Positions 1 to 8,749 of a stretch of 62,186 bases of DNA are shown in pieces. The position numbers were made by a program, and so were the translations under genes. The notes under the pieces are model-generated. The model did not search any database. It was not told the DNA's origin and saw only the letters and a program-made list of their open reading frames with translations. The DNA is from Clostridia bacterium (GTDB lineage Bacteria; Bacillota; Clostridia; Christensenellales; Aristaeellaceae): positions 1 to 62,186 of the forward strand of contig JAGBFR010000061.1 of assembly GCA_017936375.1 (NCBI GenBank), given 5' to 3'. Positions within the stretch are counted from its first letter, which is position 1, and each line of letters starts with the position of its first letter.

Positions 1-48
1 CTCACTAGAACCTGAATCTAGCGCGTCTGCCAATTCCGCCATTCCCGC
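1..48 (-). tRNA. tRNA-Leu(CAG), partial
   Basis: The minus strand begins with a GCGGGAA acceptor arm and the D-arm GCGGAATTGGCAGACGC typical of class II tRNA-Leu. The anticodon loop TTCAGGT gives anticodon CAG. The window edge cuts the gene in the variable arm, so its 3' half is not seen. It is the last visible member of a seven-gene minus-strand tRNA operon. Confidence 0.9.
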
Positions 49-55
49 GAAAAGA

Positions 56-140
<85 letters not shown>

Positions 141-149
141 ATATGAAGT

Positions 150-225
150 TGGAGCTGGCGAAGGGAATCGAACCCCCAACCTGCTGATTACAAATCAGCT
201 GCTCTGCCAATTGAGCTACGCCAGC
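150..225 (-). tRNA. tRNA-Thr(TGT)
   Basis: A 76-nt cloverleaf with acceptor GCTGGCG pairing with CGCCAGC, anticodon loop TTTGTAA (TGT), T-loop TTCGATT and an encoded CCA. Confidence 0.95.
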
Positions 226-260
226 GTGGTCTCAATGGTAAAACGAGCGAAGAAAGAAAA

Positions 261-337
261 TGGCGACGCGGAAGGGGCTCGAACCCTCGACCTCCAGCGT
301 GACAGGCTGGCATTCTAACCGACTGAACTACCGCGCC
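261..337 (-). tRNA. tRNA-Asp(GTC)
   Basis: A 77-nt cloverleaf with acceptor GGCGCGG pairing with CCGCGTC (one G-U pair), anticodon loop CTGTCAC (GTC) and an encoded CCA. Confidence 0.95.
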
Positions 338-343
338 GTATAA

Positions 344-419
344 TGGTGGGCCTTCAGGGTTTCGAACCCCGGACCGAGCGGTTATGAGCCGCCTGCTCTG
401 ACCACTGAGCTAAAGGCCC
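344..419 (-). tRNA. tRNA-Ile2(CAT), lysidine type
   Basis: Anticodon loop CTCATAA gives CAT, which could mean Met or Ile2. The acceptor GGGCCTT, the D-arm and the CGGCTCATAACCG anticodon arm match the Ile2 family, in which TilS converts the first anticodon base to lysidine, better than initiator or elongator Met. CCA is encoded. The identity is assigned from resemblance, so elongator Met remains possible. Confidence 0.8.
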
Positions 420-445
420 CTGAAGAACCAACATGTTTAAAGAAA

Positions 446-520
446 TGGTGACCCCGAGGGGAATCGAACCCCTGTTATCGCCGTGAAAGGGCGGTGTCTT
501 GACCTCTTGACCACGGGGCC
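446..520 (-). tRNA. tRNA-Glu(TTC)
   Basis: A 75-nt cloverleaf with acceptor GGCCCCG, anticodon loop CTTTCAC (TTC), T-loop TTCGATT and an encoded CCA. Confidence 0.95.
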
Positions 521-539
521 ACGATTCGATACCGAGAAA

Positions 540-616
540 TGGTCGGAGTGAAGGGATTCGAACCCCCGACCCCATGCTCCCAAAGCACGTGCGCTACCAA
601 GCTGCGCTACACTCCG
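540..616 (-). tRNA. tRNA-Pro(TGG)
   Basis: A 77-nt cloverleaf with acceptor CGGAGTG, anticodon loop TTGGGAG (TGG) and an encoded CCA. It is the promoter-proximal gene of the cluster, transcribed in the order Pro-Glu-Ile2-Asp-Thr-Tyr-Leu. Confidence 0.95.
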
Positions 617-651
617 CCGGAACATTTCCTCTCATCTCAGGCACGAATTGT

Positions 652-680
652 ATTATACACGAGTCCTTCTCGCTTGTCAA
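652..680 (-). promoter_or_regulatory. Promoter of the tRNA operon
   Basis: The minus strand carries TTGACA (675-680), a 17-nt spacer and TATAAT (652-657). This is a perfect SigA consensus about 35 nt upstream of tRNA-Pro, as expected for a stable-RNA operon. No gene lies between here and 885. The rest of this gap is pyrimidine-rich with no other feature I can see. Confidence 0.85.
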
Positions 681-807
681 CCGTTTTTTTCATTTTTTCT
701 GTTTCTCCTTCTCCGCTTCTCTCTTCACACCTCCCATTGCTATTCCTTTTGTTCATTCTGCCCGCAGCCGCGCCCGATTTTTCTTCATATATATGAACCC
801 CAAGTGC

Positions 808-836
808 TTGACAGGCTTACATGCTTTTGCTATACT
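808..836 (+). promoter_or_regulatory. Promoter of the AbrB-like gene
   Basis: TTGACA (808-813), a 17-nt spacer and TATACT (831-836) lie about 50 nt upstream of the GTG start at 885. It probably serves the three plus-strand genes that follow. Confidence 0.75.
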
Positions 837-884
837 GCGTCACGTGTGAAAAATATGAAAAATGTGATTTTCAGGAGGTAAACC

Positions 885-1124
885 GTGGCCGGAGGCAAAC
901 ATGTACTGGGCATGAGCAAGGCCCGTCATATATTCGGTACGGCGCGCGTAGGCGATCGCGGGCAGATCGTCATTCCAAAGGATGCCCGTGAATTCTACAA
1001 CATCCGCCCCGGCGATACGCTGCTCATCCTGGGCGATGAGGAGAATGGCATGATCGTCACCAAACCGGAGGTGCTCAGCGAGCTCGCCGCAAAAATACTC
1101 AGTCAGATAGGAAAAGAAGGTTAA
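885..1124 (+). CDS. AbrB/MazE/SpoVT-family transcriptional regulator
   Basis: A 79-residue protein whose residues about 17-60 form a swapped-hairpin AbrB domain (VGDRGQIVIPKDAREFYNI, then a GDTLLILGDEENG strand pair). Such dimeric beta-barrels bind AT-rich promoter DNA as transition-state or stress regulators. The GTG start is chosen because a perfect AGGAGGT lies 5 nt upstream; the in-frame ATG at 912 lacks a well-placed site. It is 5 nt upstream of the Met-gamma-lyase-family gene, so the two are probably co-transcribed, and the regulator may control the unit. The target genes cannot be told from sequence. Confidence 0.85.
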   Translation: MAGGKHVLGMSKARHIFGTARVGDRGQIVIPKDAREFYNIRPGDTLLILGDEENGMIVTKPEVLSELAAKILSQIGKEG

Positions 1125-1129
1125 TCGAT

Positions 1130-2410
1130 ATGGAAAACACCCAGATGTACGCCCAGCTGGGCATCAGCGAGAAGGTTTACCGCTACGGCGAGGAGGTTAT
1201 CGCCTCCCTGCGCGAGCGTTTTAATGAGATCGACAGCGTCGCCGAGTACAATCAGTGCAAGGTCATCGCTGCCATGCAGAAGAATCGCGTGAATGCCGCC
1301 TGTTTTGCCGGCACCACGGGTTACGGCTACAACGACACCGGCCGCGACACGCTTGAGCGCGTCTATGCCGATACTTTCCACACCGAGGCGGCGCTCGTCC
1401 GTCCGAGCATCGTCTGCGGCACGCATGCGCTGGCCGTCGCCCTGAGCGCCAATCTGCTGCCGGGCGACGAGCTCCTCTCCCCTGTCGGCCGCCCGTATGA
1501 CACCCTTGAGGAGGTCATCGGCATCCGCAAGAGCGCCTGCTCCCTCGCGGAATACGGCGTCACTTACGACGAGGTTGCCCTCCTGCCCGACGGCGGTATC
1601 GACTATGAAGGCATCCGCGCGAAGATCAAGCCGCAGACCAAGATGATCACCATCCAGCGCTCCAAGGGCTATGCGACCCGTCCGACGCTCTCCGTCAAGC
1701 AGATCGGCGAGCTGATCGCCTTTGTCAAGGGCATCCGCAGCGACATCATCTGCATGGTGGACAACTGCTACGGCGAGTTTGTCGAGCCAATTGAGCCCAG
1801 CGATCTCGGCGCAGACATGATCGTCGGCTCCCTCATCAAGAATCCGGGCGGCGGCCTTGCGCCCATCGGCGGCTACATCTGCGGCACGCAGGCGTGCGTC
1901 GATCGCTGCGCCTACCGCCTCTCCGCCCCGGGTCTAGGCCAGGAGGTCGGCGCAAATCTGGGCCTGATGACGTCCCTGTATCAGGGCTTCTTCCTTGCAC
2001 CGACCGTCACCGCCGGCGCGCTCAAGGGCGCGATCTTCGCCGCGAACATCTACGAAAAACTCGGCTATCGCTGTGTGCCGAATTCCACTGAATCCCGCCA
2101 CGACATCATTCAAGCTGTCGAGCTGGGCAGTGAGGAGGCCATGGTCGCCTTCTGCGCCGGCATTCAGGCCGCCGCGCCGGTGGACAGCTATGTGACCCCG
2201 GTGCCGTGGGCCATGCCGGGCTACGATAACGACGTCATCATGGCGGCAGGCGCTTTCATTCAGGGCTCCTCCATCGAGCTCTCCGCCGATGGCCCGATCC
2301 GCGAGCCGTTTGCCGTCTACTTCCAGGGCGGCCTGACGTGGTATCACGCCAAGCTGGGCATCCTCATGAGCCTGCAGAAGATGGTCGACGCCGGCCTCGT
2401 CACCTTGTAA
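1130..2410 (+). CDS. Methionine gamma-lyase family (aluminium-resistance-like) PLP enzyme
   Basis: A 426-residue fold-type I PLP enzyme of the family called aluminium resistance protein or Met_gamma_lyase (the YnbB group). The N-terminal part carries the family features VRPSIVCGTHALAVAL and a glycine-rich SPVGRPYDTLEEVIG segment. The cofactor lysine is predicted in GSLIKNPGGG near residue 245, followed by APIGGYICGT. Length matches the family. The substrate in vivo is not established; cystathionine- or methionine-lyase-like C-S cleavage is assumed from the fold. It starts 5 nt after the AbrB-like gene with GAAGG upstream, and is followed by a transporter gene that may share its transcript. 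Confidence 0.85.
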   Translation: MENTQMYAQLGISEKVYRYGEEVIASLRERFNEIDSVAEYNQCKVIAAMQKNRVNAACFAGTTGYGYNDTGRDTLERVYADTFHTEAALVRPSIVCGTHALAVALSANLLPGDELLSPVGRPYDTLEEVIGIRKSACSLAEYGVTYDEVALLPDGGIDYEGIRAKIKPQTKMITIQRSKGYATRPTLSVKQIGELIAFVKGIRSDIICMVDNCYGEFVEPIEPSDLGADMIVGSLIKNPGGGLAPIGGYICGTQACVDRCAYRLSAPGLGQEVGANLGLMTSLYQGFFLAPTVTAGALKGAIFAANIYEKLGYRCVPNSTESRHDIIQAVELGSEEAMVAFCAGIQAAAPVDSYVTPVPWAMPGYDNDVIMAAGAFIQGSSIELSADGPIREPFAVYFQGGLTWYHAKLGILMSLQKMVDAGLVTL

Positions 2411-2485
2411 TCCCCTTTCTGCCGTTTTGAGCCGCATCTGCGGTTCAGATAAAGTCTGCAATTCACGAAAGCGAGGAAACAAATT

Positions 2486-3409
2486 ATGTGGCTTGTGTAC
2501 ACACTGGCGACAACCCTGCTCTGGGGCCTGGCTGAACTCTTCTATAAGAAGGGTGCGGTTGAGCGCGAAAAGTACTCTCATCTGAAGATCTGCGTCATGG
2601 TAGGTCTGGTGATGGGCATCCACGCGGTCTTCACGCTGCTGACGGAAGACTTTTCTTACAACCTCAACTACCTGGTAACCTACCTGCCCGTGTCGGCGTG
2701 CTACATCCTGTCGATGGCGTTCTCCTTCTTCGGTATGCGCTTCATCGAGGAATCCATCTCCGATCCGATTGAGAACACCTCCGGCGCCATGTGCTCCCTG
2801 ATGTGCGTGCTCTTCCTTGGCGATCGTCTGGCCGCCATGATGTGGGTTGCCATTGGCATCATCGCCGTCGGCGTCGTGGGAATCGGCTTCCTGGAGAACA
2901 GCGGCGACCTGGTACGCCGTCAGCGTCTGGGCAAGAAGCTGGCCATTGTCGCCTTCTGCATGCCCTTCCTCTATGCGTTCATTGACGCCTTTGGCTGCGT
3001 GCTGGATATCTACTTCCTGGAGATGGAAACCAGCCCGCTGCTGGCCGTCGGCGCGACGGAGGATACCATCGAGCTGATCGCCAACACCTCCTACGAGCTG
3101 ACCTTTGCGCTGGTCGGTCTGGTGATGTTCATCTTCATGAAGGTGAAGGGCGTCCAGTTCGGCAGCCTGGTGGAGCAGAAGGACAAGGCTCTGGCTGCCG
3201 TGTGCGAGACCGCCGGTCAGCTGACCTACGTTTACGCCATGGCCAGTGGCAACGGCGCCATTGCTGCCCCGATCATTTCCGCCGTGTGCGTGGTGTCTCT
3301 GATCCTGTCCCGCATCTTCCTGAAGGAAAAGCTGACCAAGAAGCAGTATGCCTTTATCTTCATCATCATCATTGGCATCCTGATGCTCGCCGTTATCGAG
3401 GGCGAATAA
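2486..3409 (+). CDS. EamA/DMT-family membrane transporter
   Basis: A 307-residue hydrophobic protein with about ten predicted membrane helices in two halves, beginning with the LLWGLAELFYKKGA motif of drug/metabolite transporters. Such proteins usually export small metabolites such as amino acids or purines. GCGAGGAAAC lies upstream of the ATG, and a strong terminator follows 26 nt after the stop. The position behind a PLP lyase-family enzyme suggests handling of an amino-acid-related product, but this is inference. Confidence 0.8.
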   Translation: MWLVYTLATTLLWGLAELFYKKGAVEREKYSHLKICVMVGLVMGIHAVFTLLTEDFSYNLNYLVTYLPVSACYILSMAFSFFGMRFIEESISDPIENTSGAMCSLMCVLFLGDRLAAMMWVAIGIIAVGVVGIGFLENSGDLVRRQRLGKKLAIVAFCMPFLYAFIDAFGCVLDIYFLEMETSPLLAVGATEDTIELIANTSYELTFALVGLVMFIFMKVKGVQFGSLVEQKDKALAAVCETAGQLTYVYAMASGNGAIAAPIISAVCVVSLILSRIFLKEKLTKKQYAFIFIIIIGILMLAVIEGE

Positions 3410-3434
3410 TCGCTCCTCCAAGTACTGTAATTCA

Positions 3435-3479
3435 GAAAAAGGACCCGAGCGGGAAAGGCCTCGCTCCGGTCCTTTTTCT
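3435..3479 (+). terminator. Rho-independent terminator after the EamA gene
   Basis: AAAAAGGACC pairs with GGTCCTTTTT and an inner CGAGC pairs with GCTCG, ending in a T run. The A run on the other side could also stop minus-strand transcription from 3497. Confidence 0.85.
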
Positions 3480-3496
3480 ATGATGATATAGATTCC

Positions 3497-4624
3497 TCAA
3501 TGAGGGATCCTCAATGCCTCTGCCGGCACAAATCCGCGCGCAGGCGTCCCATCATCCGCCCACGAGTGGATATACGCCCAGTCCCCCATCGTCGCCAGCC
3601 GGAGCACCTCCTGCCCCTCTGCAAGCACAGACACCTGTGCGCAGGATCCAAGCGGATCATCCGTTGCCGCCACGCTGCGGCAGGTATATGCCGTCACGCA
3701 GGCATAATCAAGCGCCGGAACGTCAGCCTTCTTCGGCAGAGCAGATGCATCGATCCAGCCGATGCGCATCTTATCCTTTGATATATCGTACTGGATCATC
3801 GCATAGCCATTCTCCGTGCCAAATACCTGAATCCAGTCGTTCGTGCTCACGACGGCCTTCCCGCCGCCTGCCTGCCCATAGTTCTCGCCGGGCCCGCTGA
3901 AGACCTTGTACTTCTTGCCGGAGGTGAATTTCACCCGTTTCGCACTGAGCGTCCCTGACGGGATCTCCGGCGGATTGGTCAGCTTTTCTTTCGCTTCCTT
4001 CACCGTCCGCGGGAAGGCTGCAAAGCTGAAATACCTCAGATCGCGCTGGTATTCGCCATAGATCCGCTCATTCGTCTCCCTTCCCTCAACCCATCCCGCA
4101 TTGGTCATATGGATAACTCCTGCGCGGGAGGTGTCGATGAACATGAGCGACGGCAGATAGTAGACCAGCATCTGCTGCAGATTCCACACGCCGCGCTCAT
4201 CCTGCGCCCAGAAGCAGGCCGCCTCTTCAATCTCTTGATTGTGCACAAAGAAGGACTTGAACCGCGGCTGCCCGCCCGCATCGCCATACATGGCAAGGTG
4301 AATCGGCTCCTCCACCTGCGGCAGCGCAGCGGCGTTATGCCATGCATAGGCGTACTGCGCCCGATCATAATCCCATCTAAAAGCGAGCAGGACGTTCTTC
4401 CTTCCGCTCTTAACGGTGATAAACGCCTCTGCAGCGTCCCTGTCGTATGTTCCGGGATTGACCCACCCCGTCACCTCCCAGCCCGCCCAGCGGCTTTCTG
4501 CGAGGTAATTCAGGATCTCCGGCGGCGTGTTTTCCGCCCCATACGCCGTCTTGTCATAGGCCAATGCGCATGATGCCATCACGCACAGCAGCAGCACCAA
4601 CAGGATCATCGCTGTCTTCTTCAT
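3497..4624 (-). CDS. Secreted protein with C-terminal SH3-like domains
   Basis: A 375-residue protein with a clear signal peptide (MKKTAMILLVLLLCVMASC, cleavage near A20-A22). The first ~220 residues have no family I recognise. From about residue 230 there are two SH3b-like stretches: one with KVFSGPGENYGQAGG and a WIQVFG strand, the second with the Cys pair ACVTAYTCRSVAA followed by GDWAYIHSW and a GFVPAEAL ending. SH3b modules usually bind peptidoglycan or other wall polymers, so an extracellular wall-associated role is likely. It stands alone between the EamA gene and the pyr operon; there is no partner to suggest a pathway. Confidence 0.7.
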   Translation of the reverse strand: MKKTAMILLVLLLCVMASCALAYDKTAYGAENTPPEILNYLAESRWAGWEVTGWVNPGTYDRDAAEAFITVKSGRKNVLLAFRWDYDRAQYAYAWHNAAALPQVEEPIHLAMYGDAGGQPRFKSFFVHNQEIEEAACFWAQDERGVWNLQQMLVYYLPSLMFIDTSRAGVIHMTNAGWVEGRETNERIYGEYQRDLRYFSFAAFPRTVKEAKEKLTNPPEIPSGTLSAKRVKFTSGKKYKVFSGPGENYGQAGGGKAVVSTNDWIQVFGTENGYAMIQYDISKDKMRIGWIDASALPKKADVPALDYACVTAYTCRSVAATDDPLGSCAQVSVLAEGQEVLRLATMGDWAYIHSWADDGTPARGFVPAEALRIPH

Positions 4625-4704
4625 TTCAATCGCTCCCTTCCCGTTCTCTGTCTATATGACGGATGAGCGCAGGCAGAAATTTCAAACGATTCAAAAGAAT
4701 ACGC

Positions 4705-4732
4705 AAAAACTGCCGGAGTCTTCCTCCGGCAG
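4705..4732 (-). terminator. Terminator of the pyr operon
   Basis: A perfect 9-bp stem (CTGCCGGAG with CTCCGGCAG, 4710-4732) is followed on the minus strand by five T at 4705-4709. It lies 17 nt after the pyrD stop. Confidence 0.9.
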
Positions 4733-4748
4733 TCATTCTTTATATTGC

Positions 4749-5660
4749 TCAGTACGCCTTCAGCGTGCCGACAAGCTCCTGCGCGTTGCCGACGCCCTGC
4801 GCGTCGCAGTATTCGCCGAGCTCGCGCACGATGCGCGGGCAGGCAAAGGGATCGGTGAAATTCGCTGTGCCGACCTGCACAGCCTTCGCGCCGCAGAGCA
4901 TGAACGCAGCCGCGTCCTCGCCCGTCTCAATGCCGCCAAGGCCGATAATCGGAATGGAGACCTTCTTGGCGCACTGCCAGACCATCCGCAGCGCAACAGG
5001 ACGCACGGCCGGGCCGGACAGGCCGCCGGTGTTGTTGGCGAGGACCATCTTCCTCCTGTGCACATCCACGGCAATGCCGGTGAGCGTGTTGATCAGAGAG
5101 ATGGCGTCCGCGCCCGCCTCCTGCGCAGCGAGGGCATTCTCGGTGATATCTGAGACGTTGGGCGTAAGCTTGACAATCAGCGGCTGCTTGCTGTGCTGCT
5201 TAACCGCCTTGGTGATCTCATACACGCCCTCCGGCTTCACGCCGAAGGCCACACCGCCGTCATGCACATTCGGGCAGGAGATATTCATCTCCAGCATGTG
5301 AACGCCCGTGCCCGCAAAGGCCTCAGCCGCCTTGCAGTAGGTCTCAATGCTGGTGCCAAAGAAATTGGCGATGATGTTCACATTCTTGGTCAGCAGCCAC
5401 GGCAGGTCGTGCTCGATAAAGCTCTCAATGCCCGGATTCTGCAGTCCGACGGCATTGAGCATGCCGCTGGGCGTCTCCGCAAGGCGCGCAGGCGGATTGC
5501 CCATGCGCCCGCCAAGGCACAGTCCCTTCACGGAAATACCACCGAGCTGGCCGATGTCGTACAGCTCGTCATACTCGCGTCCAAAGCCGAACGTGCCGCT
5601 CGCCGCGATGACCGGGTTCTTGAAATGCACGCCGCACAGATTGAGAGACAGATCAGCCAT
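4749..5660 (-). CDS. pyrD: Dihydroorotate dehydrogenase, catalytic subunit (type 1B)
   Basis: A 303-residue FMN-binding TIM barrel that oxidises dihydroorotate to orotate and passes electrons to PyrK. Class 1B hallmarks are NPVIAASGTFGFG near the N-terminus, the catalytic cysteine C129 in EMNISCPNVHDGG, and GLGGIETGEDA in the phosphate-binding region. A longer reading frame exists, but MADLSLNL at 5660 is chosen: it overlaps the pyrK stop by 8 nt (ATGGCTGA), which indicates translational coupling, and it matches family length. It is the last gene of the operon, with a terminator just downstream. Confidence 0.95.
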   Translation of the reverse strand: MADLSLNLCGVHFKNPVIAASGTFGFGREYDELYDIGQLGGISVKGLCLGGRMGNPPARLAETPSGMLNAVGLQNPGIESFIEHDLPWLLTKNVNIIANFFGTSIETYCKAAEAFAGTGVHMLEMNISCPNVHDGGVAFGVKPEGVYEITKAVKQHSKQPLIVKLTPNVSDITENALAAQEAGADAISLINTLTGIAVDVHRRKMVLANNTGGLSGPAVRPVALRMVWQCAKKVSIPIIGLGGIETGEDAAAFMLCGAKAVQVGTANFTDPFACPRIVRELGEYCDAQGVGNAQELVGTLKAY

Positions 5661-6423
5661 GCATATCCACCACCTTTGCATCAAACACCGGGCCGTCCTT
5701 GCACACACGCTTGTATGTCCAGCCGCCGTCTTCGGTCTTGATCTTCACATTGCAGCCAAGGCACGCGCCGATTGCGCAGCCCATGCGCTCCTCAAGGGAG
5801 AGCTGGCACGGGATTCCCTGCTCCAGCGCAATCTTCTGCACCGCCGCAAGCATCGGCGTCGGGCCGCAGGCCATGATCAGATCGGGCCTGCGCGCTGCAA
5901 TCGCCTCCAGCAGCGGCTTGGTCACCAGCGCGCGCTCGCCCAGCGTGCCGTCGTCGCTCACGGCGGACACCCTGCACGGTGCCTGCGTCATGCCGTAGGC
6001 ATACTGCGCGCCGCGGAAGCCGAAGAACGCCTGGGACGTCTCCGTCGCAAAGCAGTCCATCGCGCCGCATATGGGCGCAACGCCCACACCGCCGCCGACA
6101 AAATAGATCGTCTGCGCACCCTCGCCGTCAAAGCCCGTGCCCAGCGGGCCGAGGCACCTGATGGTATCGCCCGGCTTCACATTGCACAGGATCTGCGTGC
6201 CGCGCCCTTTGGGCTGAATCGCCAGCGTCAGCGTGCCGGCCTCCTTGTCAAAGGCCATCAGGCTGATCGGGCGGCGCAGCACATGCGCATTGTCCGGCAC
6301 GAGCATATGGATGAACTGACCGGCTTTCGCCTGCGCGGCGATCTCCGGCGCATGAAGAATGATCCGGATGAGCCCCGCAGCCAGCTGGTCACAGGACAGC
6401 ACCTTTGCGTTAATCTCTTGCAT
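5653..6423 (-). CDS. pyrK: Dihydroorotate dehydrogenase electron-transfer subunit
   Basis: A 256-residue subunit that carries electrons from the PyrD FMN through a 2Fe-2S cluster and FAD to NAD+. The FAD-binding RRPISLMAFD motif, the glycine-rich VGGGVGVAP nucleotide site, and the cluster cysteines in MGCAIGACLGC plus VCKDGPVF are all present. ATGs exist at 6429 and 6423; GGAG sits only one base from the first but 7 nt before the second, so 6423 is preferred. The gene overlaps pyrD by 8 nt. Confidence 0.95.
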   Translation of the reverse strand: MQEINAKVLSCDQLAAGLIRIILHAPEIAAQAKAGQFIHMLVPDNAHVLRRPISLMAFDKEAGTLTLAIQPKGRGTQILCNVKPGDTIRCLGPLGTGFDGEGAQTIYFVGGGVGVAPICGAMDCFATETSQAFFGFRGAQYAYGMTQAPCRVSAVSDDGTLGERALVTKPLLEAIAARRPDLIMACGPTPMLAAVQKIALEQGIPCQLSLEERMGCAIGACLGCNVKIKTEDGGWTYKRVCKDGPVFDAKVVDMHG

Positions 6424-6510
6424 ATTCATGCTCCAATTTCTGCATTCCTCCGGCTGCGCGCCGAAGAATAACCCCTTCAGCGCGCTCTGGATATGCCCCG
6501 GCGAAGCCGG

Positions 6511-7449
6511 TTACTTGATCTCCTTGCCCATCGCGGCGAGGCTCTGGCACAGGTCCTCGCGCATGCGCAGCGCCTCATCGCGCGCGGCAACGTCAAAGGC
6601 CACACCCTCGCGCTTCTTCCACGCAGTCAGGATGGAGCGGGAAGCGTTGACGATCGCGCCGTTGCCGTTCGCATCGAAGCAGCCGGCAATATCCTTGCCC
6701 GTCGCGCCCTGAGCGCCGTATCCCGGCACGAGGAAGAAGGTGTGCGGCATGCGTGCGCGCAGCGCGGTGCCCTGCTCCGGATAGGTCGCGCCGACGACAG
6801 CGCCGATGACGGAGTAGCCGGTCTCGCCGCGGGTCTCTTCGCCCCACTCCTCGACCAGGTCCGCAACCGCCTCATACAGCGTGCGGCCATCCTCATACCT
6901 GAGGTCCTGCAGCTGGCCGGAGGACTTGTTGCTCGTCTTCACCAGCGCGTACACGCCGGTGCCATTCTCCGCGCATGCGTCGACGAACGGCTTAATGCCG
7001 TCCACGCCGAGGTACGGATTGATCGTCGCGATGTCGGAGGAGAACGGCTTCACCTTGCCAAACGGGGTATCGGTCATGCCGACATAGGCGTTGGCATAGC
7101 AGGCAGCCGTCGCGCCGATGTCGTTGCGCTTAACGTCAGCCATGACGATCATGCCCTTGCTCTTCGCATAGGCCATGCTCTTTTCAAAGGCAACCATGCC
7201 CGCCGCGCCGTACATCTCGTAGTACGCGACCTGCACCTTGACCGCCGGCACGATGTCATACAGCGCATCGACCAGGCGAACGTTGTACTGGTAGACCGCC
7301 TCGGCAGCGTCTTCAAGGCTCTTGATGCCGTTGGGCATGATCTCGTCGATGAATTCCTGCGGCAGGTACTCGATACGGGTGTCGAGGCCGGCAACAGTCG
7401 GGTTCTTGAGCTCGCTGATGCGGTAGTAGAGCTTGTCCATGATATTCAT
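6511..7449 (-). CDS. pyrF: Orotidine 5'-phosphate decarboxylase (subfamily 2)
   Basis: A 312-residue decarboxylase for the last step to UMP. The catalytic D-K-x-x-D array is D105/K107/D110 in MADVKRNDIGATA, preceded by the substrate-binding GLDTRIEYLP. The length is that of the long subfamily 2, which is larger than the ~240-residue B. subtilis type. The ATG at 7449 follows AGGAGG formed by the last codons of pyrC, so translation is coupled. A gap of 87 nt separates it from pyrK. Confidence 0.95.
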   Translation of the reverse strand: MNIMDKLYYRISELKNPTVAGLDTRIEYLPQEFIDEIMPNGIKSLEDAAEAVYQYNVRLVDALYDIVPAVKVQVAYYEMYGAAGMVAFEKSMAYAKSKGMIVMADVKRNDIGATAACYANAYVGMTDTPFGKVKPFSSDIATINPYLGVDGIKPFVDACAENGTGVYALVKTSNKSSGQLQDLRYEDGRTLYEAVADLVEEWGEETRGETGYSVIGAVVGATYPEQGTALRARMPHTFFLVPGYGAQGATGKDIAGCFDANGNGAIVNASRSILTAWKKREGVAFDVAARDEALRMREDLCQSLAAMGKEIK

Positions 7450-7453
7450 AGCA

Positions 7454-8749
7454 TTATTCCTCCTCGTAAATCACGCGGCCGCCGACCATCGTCATGCAGA
7501 CCTCGCCAAAGTAATTCTTCCCATGGAAGGGGGTATTGTGTCCGCGGGAGACGAATGCATCCGCGTTGACCGTGATCTCACGCTCGGGGTCGAGCACGAC
7601 GATATCCGCCGCGCAGCCCACGCCAAGGCCGCCGCCCTCCACGCCCAGCAGCTTCGCTGGCGCCGCGCTCATCTTCTCAATCAGCTGCGAAAGGGTCATA
7701 TATCCCTTCTTCACCAGCTCTGTGTAGCTCACGCAGAATGCCGTCTCAAATCCGCTGATGCCGCTGGCCGCGATGTGGAATTCCACGCGCTTCTCATCCA
7801 GATGATGCGGCGCATGGTCGGTCGCGATCGCATCGAGCGTGCCGTCGCACAGACCGGCGATGCAGGCAAGGCGGTCCTCCTCCTCGCGCAGCGGCGGATT
7901 GACGCGGCAGTTGCTGTCATATCCGGCAACCCACTCGTCCGTCGCGCCGATGTAGTGCGGAGCAGTCTCCGCCGTCACGCGGACGCCGCGCTTCTTCGCC
8001 TCGCGCACGAGCTGCACACCGCCCTTGGTGGAGACGTGACACAGGTGAATGCGCTTGTGCACCGCTTCCGCCACGAGGATATCGCGGGCAATCATGACCT
8101 CCTCCGCCGCGCGGGTGATGCCCGGCAGACCGAGCTTTGTGGACATATAGCCCTCGTTCATCACGCCGTCCGCGACGAGATTCTTGTCCTCGCTGTGGCT
8201 CATGATGAAGACGTTAAAGTAATCGGCATACTCCATTGCGAGGCGGAGCAGGTTGGAATTGCTGACCGGCTTGCCGTCGTCAGAGATCGCAACGATACCC
8301 GCCTGTTTCATGCGGCCGATCTCCGCCATCTCCATGCCCTCAAGGCCCTTTGAGATCGCGCCGACCGGATAGACATGCACGCCGCTGCCGCGCAGCTGCG
8401 CCTTTTCGATGATATAGCGGGTCACGGAAGCATTGTCGTTGACCGGCTTCGTATTGGGCATGCAGCACACGCCGGTAAAACCGCCGCGTGCCGCAGCATG
8501 CGTGCCGGTGATCAGGTCTTCTTTATACTCCTGACCCGGATCGCGCAGGTGGCAGTGCATATCGATGAAGCCCGGGGCAACCACCTTGCCCGCCGCCTCG
8601 ATCACATTCGCATTTTCAGAAGGGAGGTTTTCACCGATGGCGGCCACCTTGCCGCCCTCAATCAGCAGATCGCAGACCTTGTCCACACCGTTGGCCGGGT
8701 CGATCACGCGGCCGCCGCGGATGAGCGTCTTGTCATAAATCGCAAGCAT
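7454..8749 (-). CDS. pyrC: Dihydroorotase (class I)
   Basis: A 431-residue zinc amidohydrolase that cyclises carbamoyl-aspartate to dihydroorotate. The metal ligands H65 and H67 lie in MHCHLRDPG, later ligands in HSED, HLCHVST and the catalytic ATDHAPHH. Length and N-terminal beta-sandwich strands match class I. The start overlaps the pyrB stop as TGATG, so translation is coupled. Confidence 0.95.
   Translation of the reverse strand: MLAIYDKTLIRGGRVIDPANGVDKVCDLLIEGGKVAAIGENLPSENANVIEAAGKVVAPGFIDMHCHLRDPGQEYKEDLITGTHAAARGGFTGVCCMPNTKPVNDNASVTRYIIEKAQLRGSGVHVYPVGAISKGLEGMEMAEIGRMKQAGIVAISDDGKPVSNSNLLRLAMEYADYFNVFIMSHSEDKNLVADGVMNEGYMSTKLGLPGITRAAEEVMIARDILVAEAVHKRIHLCHVSTKGGVQLVREAKKRGVRVTAETAPHYIGATDEWVAGYDSNCRVNPPLREEEDRLACIAGLCDGTLDAIATDHAPHHLDEKRVEFHIAASGISGFETAFCVSYTELVKKGYMTLSQLIEKMSAAPAKLLGVEGGGLGVGCAADIVVLDPEREITVNADAFVSRGHNTPFHGKNYFGEVCMTMVGGRVIYEEE

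Noticed and set aside
344-419. tRNA-Met for the CAT anticodon gene
   Set aside because: The arms match the Ile2 family better; retained as a possibility in the entry.
1934-3421. A 495-codon minus-strand open frame across the Met-gamma-lyase and transporter genes
   Set aside because: It is antisense to two well-supported genes, is His/Gln/Asp-rich in a non-natural way, and lacks a ribosome site. It is a by-product of GC-rich third positions.
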